This document shows, piece by piece, positions 6,901 to 8,064 of a DNA stretch of 8,064 nt (its first letter is position 1; each line of letters starts with the position of its first letter). This DNA is from Candidatus Omnitrophota bacterium (GTDB taxonomy: Bacteria > Omnitrophota > Gorgyraeia > Gygaellales > Profunditerraquicolaceae): NCBI GenBank assembly GCA_028713875.1, contig JAQTNM010000063.1, forward strand, positions 1-8,064, read 5' to 3'. The translations under genes and the position numbers were made by a program. The notes under the pieces are model-generated. The model did no database searches. It was not told where the DNA came from and saw only the letters and a list, made by a program, of their open reading frames with translations.

Positions 6901-7186
6901 ATTCAAGGTTAAGCCCGCTCCTTTCTGTGTCCTGGACGAGATAGACGCCGCTCTTGATGAGGCTAACGTTGACAGGTACAGCCGCCTGTTGCAGGAATTT
7001 GCCAGGACTTCGCAGTTCATCGTTATCACCCATAACAAGAAAACCATAGCCAATGCCGACGTGATGTACGGCATTACAATGGAGGAATCCGGCATATCTA
7101 AGATCGTCTCGGTAAAATTTGCCAAAAACAAAGATTGGGACGGGGATAAAGATAAGGAACCGGAAGTGGCAGAGGCGAACGTTTAA
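3935..7186 (+). CDS. smc: Chromosome segregation/condensin ATPase SMC with a reduced, non-canonical hinge
   Basis: SMC proteins are DNA-loop-extruding ATPases that, with ScpA and ScpB, compact and segregate the chromosome. This 1083-aa protein is about 100 residues shorter than typical bacterial SMC (about 1,170-1,190). The N-terminal head has Walker A GPNGCGKS (31-38) and a Q-loop in SLIQQGKID (139-147). The C-terminal head has signature LSGGEKSM (973-980), Walker B FCVLDEID (997-1004) with D1001/E1002, D-loop ALDEAN (1006-1011) and the switch His1033. GTVNLVAIEEYDEL (868-881) is SMC-type and not Rad50-type. Coiled coils run from about 170 to 505 and from about 562 to 865. Between them only about 57 residues (506-562) occupy the hinge position. 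They include MTGGLVIKI (523-531) and LSGEAKPIDLD (552-562), without the recognisable G-x-x-G-rich hinge domain and without a CxxC zinc hook. The tail (1065-1083) is charged. The frame is intact, so this is not a broken gene. Confidence 0.95.
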   Translation: MYFKKLELVGFKSFCNKTVLHFEPGITAVVGPNGCGKSNIFDSIRWVLGEQSIKELRGSDMQDEIFNGTDSKEPLGMAEVSLTFDNSRKFFPVEHSEVSITRRIFRSGESEYLLNKTQVRLKDILELLMGTGIGAESYSLIQQGKIDLVLSSKPEVRRLVFDEASGITKYKSQKREAARKLEETEQNLLRVNDIIVEVKRQIGSLERQANKARRYKEAFEELKVKELAFALLKKSILEKEKGGISEQLSASSAEESALAGLIHEQDARISGHKDELKAMEDRRLEIKNKILTIENSNARDAERISFNKEKIAQLRENEQYLREQIEQTKSRLALDEEKLNNVKREYEAIRKNIEDRERLLKDKEKLLGQITNGIKTSLEAIAQGKKDLLDLAVRATGLKNEISDAGAKEQVLQARKKRLQVEKAKINEEKTQTQAGLSAIEEELACLETEFHELSAKLSDTKQELDAHTLDLNKRKDSLRELELRRTSLQSQKDFLEQLKLKYEDINESMNAVVYTDSLPREMTGGLVIKIRDQKQLSQEEKGPDQFANFRLSGEAKPIDLDTQNIAQKIGQIEQDIDTLKQEMTASQERIAQLGSAILEQEDNLHTQERNLINKKSNHQSALEQFNKIKEEEEIVALELEDLDIQASVLTQKLAQLGSDFAALEEKQRLTEAGIHKEQESIETSSQLKEETVVIITQTKTEIEALSRRIDSDSETLKILEDTYEQDKSALANLNRQLQESDAKCVILASEISELEVKIVTEKSDAQKQISELKGLELEYQRASGAWIDVIKKIEDDRKKLDGLKNRLYELQMRSKDVEFKYASIKDRLMQAYKIDLDNCDAQAREPGDENTLAADISRLKEKVESYGTVNLVAIEEYDELKQRYDFLAQQHQDLTCAKESLHDAILKINRTTRKMFLDTFEQVRQEFRNYFKLLFNGGDAQLFLIDEQDPLESGIEIICRPPGKKLQNVLLLSGGEKSMSAIALIFAIFKVKPAPFCVLDEIDAALDEANVDRYSRLLQEFARTSQFIVITHNKKTIANADVMYGITMEESGISKIVSVKFAKNKDWDGDKDKEPEVAEANV

Positions 7187-7190
7187 TTTA

Positions 7191-8064
7191 TCAGGGGATC
7201 AGGTAACAGCAGGTATTGTTTTTGCCCTTATGCTTTGCTTCATAGAGGGCCTTATCAGAGAAGGTAATCAGCTCAGGGGCGCAAGAGCCGTCTTGCGGAA
7301 AAGAAGACAGCCCGATGCTTACGGTAAGCTTCTTGTGCGGAAGTATCTCTTCGTGGATAAAGGGATGTTTTTCGCAATCCTGGCGCAGCCGCTCCGCAAT
7401 CAAAAATGCCTCATTTTTATCGGTCTGGGGCAAAATAATCGTAAATTCCTCTCCGCCGTAACGGCACAGATAATCCATTTTACGGGAGTGATTTTTGAGA
7501 AAAGCCGCCAGGTCCTTCAATATGCGGTCTCCTGCCTGATGGCCGAGACTGTCGTTATAGATTTTGAAGTCATCTATATCCAGCATGACCAGGCTCAAAG
7601 GGCTCTTAGTGGCCTTGGCCTTCTCTATTTCTTCCTGCAGCAGATATTGAAAATAACCGTGGTTCCAGAGGCTGGTAAGGGAATCCGTGTGGCTTGAGAT
7701 GACGGTCTTTTCATAAAGCTGCGAGTTTTCTATTGCCAGCCCTGCCTGGTTAGCCAGCATTATAAGCATGTGTATGTCGTCCTTGGTAATCGGCTTTTTG
7801 GTGATAAAATTATCTGCCAGGATTATGCCGTTTACCTTATCTTTGGCTTTCAGGGGCACCACAACCAGTTCCTCGCTTTTTAAAAGCTGGATAACCGCAT
7901 CAGCCCTGTAATTCTGCACAGTCTCCCTGGTAAGATGTAAAGGCATGCCGTCCATGACGCTTAAAGCAAGCAAACCTCCCTGTTCATGGAGGGGCATTTT
8001 TAAGCGTTTTACCTGCTGGGTAAACCCGCCTTCCGCTGAGGTATTGGAAAATTTATAGGCATTG
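7191..8064 (-). CDS. GAF-GGDEF diguanylate cyclase, 5'-truncated by window edge
   Basis: This enzyme makes the second messenger cyclic di-GMP from two GTP. The frame is open to the window edge, giving 290 visible residues; the ATG at 7997 is only an internal methionine, and the start is off-window. Numbering from that Met, residues 1 to about 98 form the end of a GAF sensory domain (VVVPLKAKDKVNGIILADN, then a long helix MLANQAGLAIENSQLYE). The GGDEF domain follows, with DSLTSLWN (105-112), metal-binding DIDDF (140-144), NDSLGHQAGD (148-157) and active-site GGEEF (181-185; bases 7443-7457). RKMD (172-175) sits exactly five residues before GGEEF, which is the RxxD inhibitory site. The enzyme should therefore be active and product-inhibited. 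No membrane segment is seen in the visible part. It converges on smc with only 4 nt between the stop codons. The ligand of the GAF domain is unknown. Confidence 0.95.
   Translation of the reverse strand, partial: NAYKFSNTSAEGGFTQQVKRLKMPLHEQGGLLALSVMDGMPLHLTRETVQNYRADAVIQLLKSEELVVVPLKAKDKVNGIILADNFITKKPITKDDIHMLIMLANQAGLAIENSQLYEKTVISSHTDSLTSLWNHGYFQYLLQEEIEKAKATKSPLSLVMLDIDDFKIYNDSLGHQAGDRILKDLAAFLKNHSRKMDYLCRYGGEEFTIILPQTDKNEAFLIAERLRQDCEKHPFIHEEILPHKKLTVSIGLSSFPQDGSCAPELITFSDKALYEAKHKGKNNTCCYLIP

Noticed and set aside
7119..7697. A 192-codon + strand open frame overlapping the smc end and the cyclase
   Set aside because: It lies opposite the well-conserved GGDEF coding region, has no family-like motifs, and its start is inside smc. 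It is a shadow frame.

Overview
The window is chromosomal, protein-dense sequence with no recognisable mobile element, CRISPR array, rRNA or tRNA. It holds seven genes: six on the + strand and one on the - strand, with both outer genes cut by the window edges. Gene content (EtfA, a lipid-anchored envelope protein, SMC, GAF-GGDEF), strong AAGGAG-type Shine-Dalgarno sites and moderate GC suggest a Gram-negative-type, probably anaerobic and possibly uncultured bacterium. The overall style fits Omnitrophota or a related candidate phylum, but that placement is an impression and not a proof.

Left block (1-3579, +). The 3' part of etfA (electron-transfer flavoprotein alpha subunit) is followed after 2 nt by an arginase-superfamily protein of unknown function, and then after 13 nt by a flavoprotein NAD(P)H oxidoreductase. 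This oxidoreductase resembles mitochondrial apoptosis-inducing factor (AIFM1) along its whole length, including the C-terminal domain. Close packing suggests one redox-related transcription unit, probably starting with etfB off-window. A small glycine-zipper lipoprotein with its own strong ribosome binding site follows 31 nt later.

Middle (3580-7186, +). A 157-nt intergenic region contains an AT-rich inverted repeat and a perfect consensus sigma70-type promoter (TTGACA, 17 nt, TATAAT). The promoter is placed so that transcription should begin on the A of the ATG of a 61-aa excisionase-type HTH protein, so the mRNA is predicted to be leaderless. The HTH gene is followed 12 nt later by smc. The SMC protein has complete ATPase head motifs and long coiled-coil arms, but a non-canonical segment of about 57 residues stands where the roughly 150-residue hinge dimerisation domain should be. 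This is the most unusual protein feature in the window.

Right (7191-8064, -). A GAF-GGDEF diguanylate cyclase runs convergently toward smc. The two stop codons are 4 nt apart, and no terminator is visible between them. Its 5' end is off-window.
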